Shown piece after piece: positions 62,813 through 64,000 of a stretch of 64,000 nt of DNA. Source of the stretch: Prevotella fusca JCM 17724 (lineage in GTDB: Bacteria; Bacteroidota; Bacteroidia; Bacteroidales; Bacteroidaceae). Location: positions 1,339,001 to 1,403,000 of the forward strand of contig NZ_CP012074.1 of assembly GCF_001262015.1 (NCBI RefSeq), in the 5' to 3' direction. The translations under genes and the position numbers were made by a program. Position 1 is the first letter of the stretch; each line of letters opens with the position of its first letter. The notes below the pieces were generated by a model that saw only the letters and a program-made list of their open reading frames with translations, did no database searches and was not told the origin of the DNA.

Positions 62813-64000
62813 ATGAACAGAAAGAATACTATCCTATGTGCTGCATTGACAGCCCTTACACTGTCAGCCACTGCACAGACAATGAAGATTACACGTGCTG
62901 GTGATACCACCATCGTGAAGATTGAGAAGTCGCCACAGTATCTCATCCTTCCTGTTGAGGAGGAGAAGGACGAGGCACAGGTGCTCCTCGACAACGGAAA
63001 AGCTACCGACACGTGGATGGATGTACGGCTGGCACAAGGAAAAACCGACTATTGCGTGCCTTTCAAGCTCAATAAAGGCAGGACTTCTGTCGTCAAGATT
63101 CTCAACCTGAAGTCTGATGCACTGGTACTCAAGAAGGGACAGATGAAACTTTCAAATGTCTGGGATGTGACCAATACCGATTTTTATCGCCCTTCTTACC
63201 ACCACACACCTTCGTATGGATGGATGAACGACCCTAACGGTATGTTCTATAAGGATGGTGTATATCACCTCTGTTATCAGTATAATCCCTACGGATCCAA
63301 GTGGGGCAACATGCACTGGGGGCATGCCATCAGCCGCGACCTTATCCATTGGAAAGAGGTTGAGCCGACGATTGCACGTGACCCGATGGGACATATCTTC
63401 TCAGGAAGTGCTGTTATTGATAAGGAGGGTACTGCGAAATACGGCAAGGATGCCATTGTTGCCCTTTATACATCAGCCAGTGACAAGAACGGTCAGATAC
63501 AGTGCATGGCATACAGTACCGATGGCGGTTACACCTTCCACAAGTATCCGGGGAATCCAGTCCTTACTCCTTTTGACGGACTCAAGGATTTCCGCGACCC
63601 GAAGGTGTTCTGGTATGCACCGCTGAAGAAGTGGTATATGATTGTTTCAGCCGACAAGGAGATGCGTTTCTATTCGTCACCTAACCTGCGGGATTGGACT
63701 TATGTCAGTGCTTTCGGTCAGGGATATGGCGCACAGCCTAACCAGTTTGAGTGCCCGGACTTCTTCCAGCTGCCAGTTGATGGAAACCGGAACAAGAAGA
63801 AATGGGTGATGATAGTCAACATAAATCCGGGCTGTCTCTTCGGCGGAAGTGCTACGGAATACTTCATCGGTGACTTCGATGGGAAGAATTTTGTCTGCGA
63901 CAGTAAGCCTTCTGTTGCCAAATTCCTCGATTATGGCAAGGACCATTATGCCACTGTAACCTTCTCTGGTGTCCAAGATCGTGTACTGGGTATTGCGTGG
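62813..64000 (+). CDS. GH32 fructan hydrolase (levanase/inulinase type), cut by the window end
   Basis: The visible 396 residues begin with a signal peptide (LTLSATAQ, residue 22). An N-terminal domain of about 100 residues, of the type seen on Bacteroidetes GH32 enzymes (probably DUF4980), comes first. The GH32 five-blade domain follows with WMNDPNG at 137-143 (nucleophile Asp), DFRDPK near 257, and ECPDFF near 304 (acid/base Glu). It should cut beta-fructan or sucrose. The C-terminal beta-sandwich lies outside the window. Whether inulin, levan or sucrose is preferred cannot be told from this part. Confidence 0.93.
   Translation, partial: MNRKNTILCAALTALTLSATAQTMKITRAGDTTIVKIEKSPQYLILPVEEEKDEAQVLLDNGKATDTWMDVRLAQGKTDYCVPFKLNKGRTSVVKILNLKSDALVLKKGQMKLSNVWDVTNTDFYRPSYHHTPSYGWMNDPNGMFYKDGVYHLCYQYNPYGSKWGNMHWGHAISRDLIHWKEVEPTIARDPMGHIFSGSAVIDKEGTAKYGKDAIVALYTSASDKNGQIQCMAYSTDGGYTFHKYPGNPVLTPFDGLKDFRDPKVFWYAPLKKWYMIVSADKEMRFYSSPNLRDWTYVSAFGQGYGAQPNQFECPDFFQLPVDGNRNKKKWVMIVNINPGCLFGGSATEYFIGDFDGKNFVCDSKPSVAKFLDYGKDHYATVTFSGVQDRVLGIAW

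Overview
The window looks like chromosomal DNA of a Bacteroidales bacterium, most likely Prevotella or a close relative. The evidence is a SusC/SusD pair with SusE-like lipoproteins, a hybrid two-component regulator, an S46 dipeptidyl-peptidase, many TonB-linked outer-membrane proteins, and promoters of the Bacteroidetes form TTG-N19/20-TAnnTTTG before many genes. The genus is an inference; there is no rRNA or other taxonomic marker. I saw no tRNA, rRNA, CRISPR array or prophage.

Region 1 (1-18.1 kb) is a starch/maltodextrin locus. On the minus strand lie susC, susD, two SusE/F-like lipoproteins and the first 13 codons of another gene (possibly the surface amylase). Divergent from them, on the plus strand, are a LacI-type regulator, an MFS sugar transporter, a GH77 4-alpha-glucanotransferase, a type I pullulanase and a SusA-like GH13 enzyme. 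One palindrome, GTGCAAWCGWTTGCAC, occurs three times, each time exactly 68.5 bp upstream of the end of a -7 box (edge gene, susC, malQ). This suggests a LacI-family activator regulon.

Region 2 (18.1-23.6 kb) is accessory: a frameshifted zeta-toxin-like gene with a small overlapping partner gene, two hypothetical envelope genes, and an intact IS4-family element (21630-22964) with a 9-bp target duplication inside a second copy of the sequence that precedes the zeta gene.

Region 3 (23.6-48 kb) is mostly housekeeping and envelope: a TlpA-TonB fusion, an ABC exporter, nadK, a DJ-1/PfpI protein, ispD, recG, an M23/LysM peptidase, an anaerobic sulfatase maturase-like radical SAM protein, two glycosyltransferases, a candidate small RNA, a DEAD-box helicase, DPP7, a flippase and an SpmA/SpmB-like fusion. 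Region 4 (49-56.7 kb) has DUF4625 lipoproteins with a ZnuD-like TonB receptor and a small His/Cys-rich membrane protein (possible metal uptake), then pnp. Region 5 (57-64 kb) is a fructan-type locus: a hybrid two-component sensor with a periplasmic sugar-binding domain, a TonB-receptor-like barrel without SusD, and a GH32 enzyme cut by the window end.

The most unusual feature is in the intergenic DNA. At least nine places carry tandem arrays with a strict or near-strict 22-bp period. They fall into several unrelated sequence families, and in the clearest families each unit holds a short palindrome. Three further places carry 9-nt ATTAGCC-type arrays, and one has a 43-bp G-poor array directly before pulA. 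I know of no function for the 22-bp arrays.
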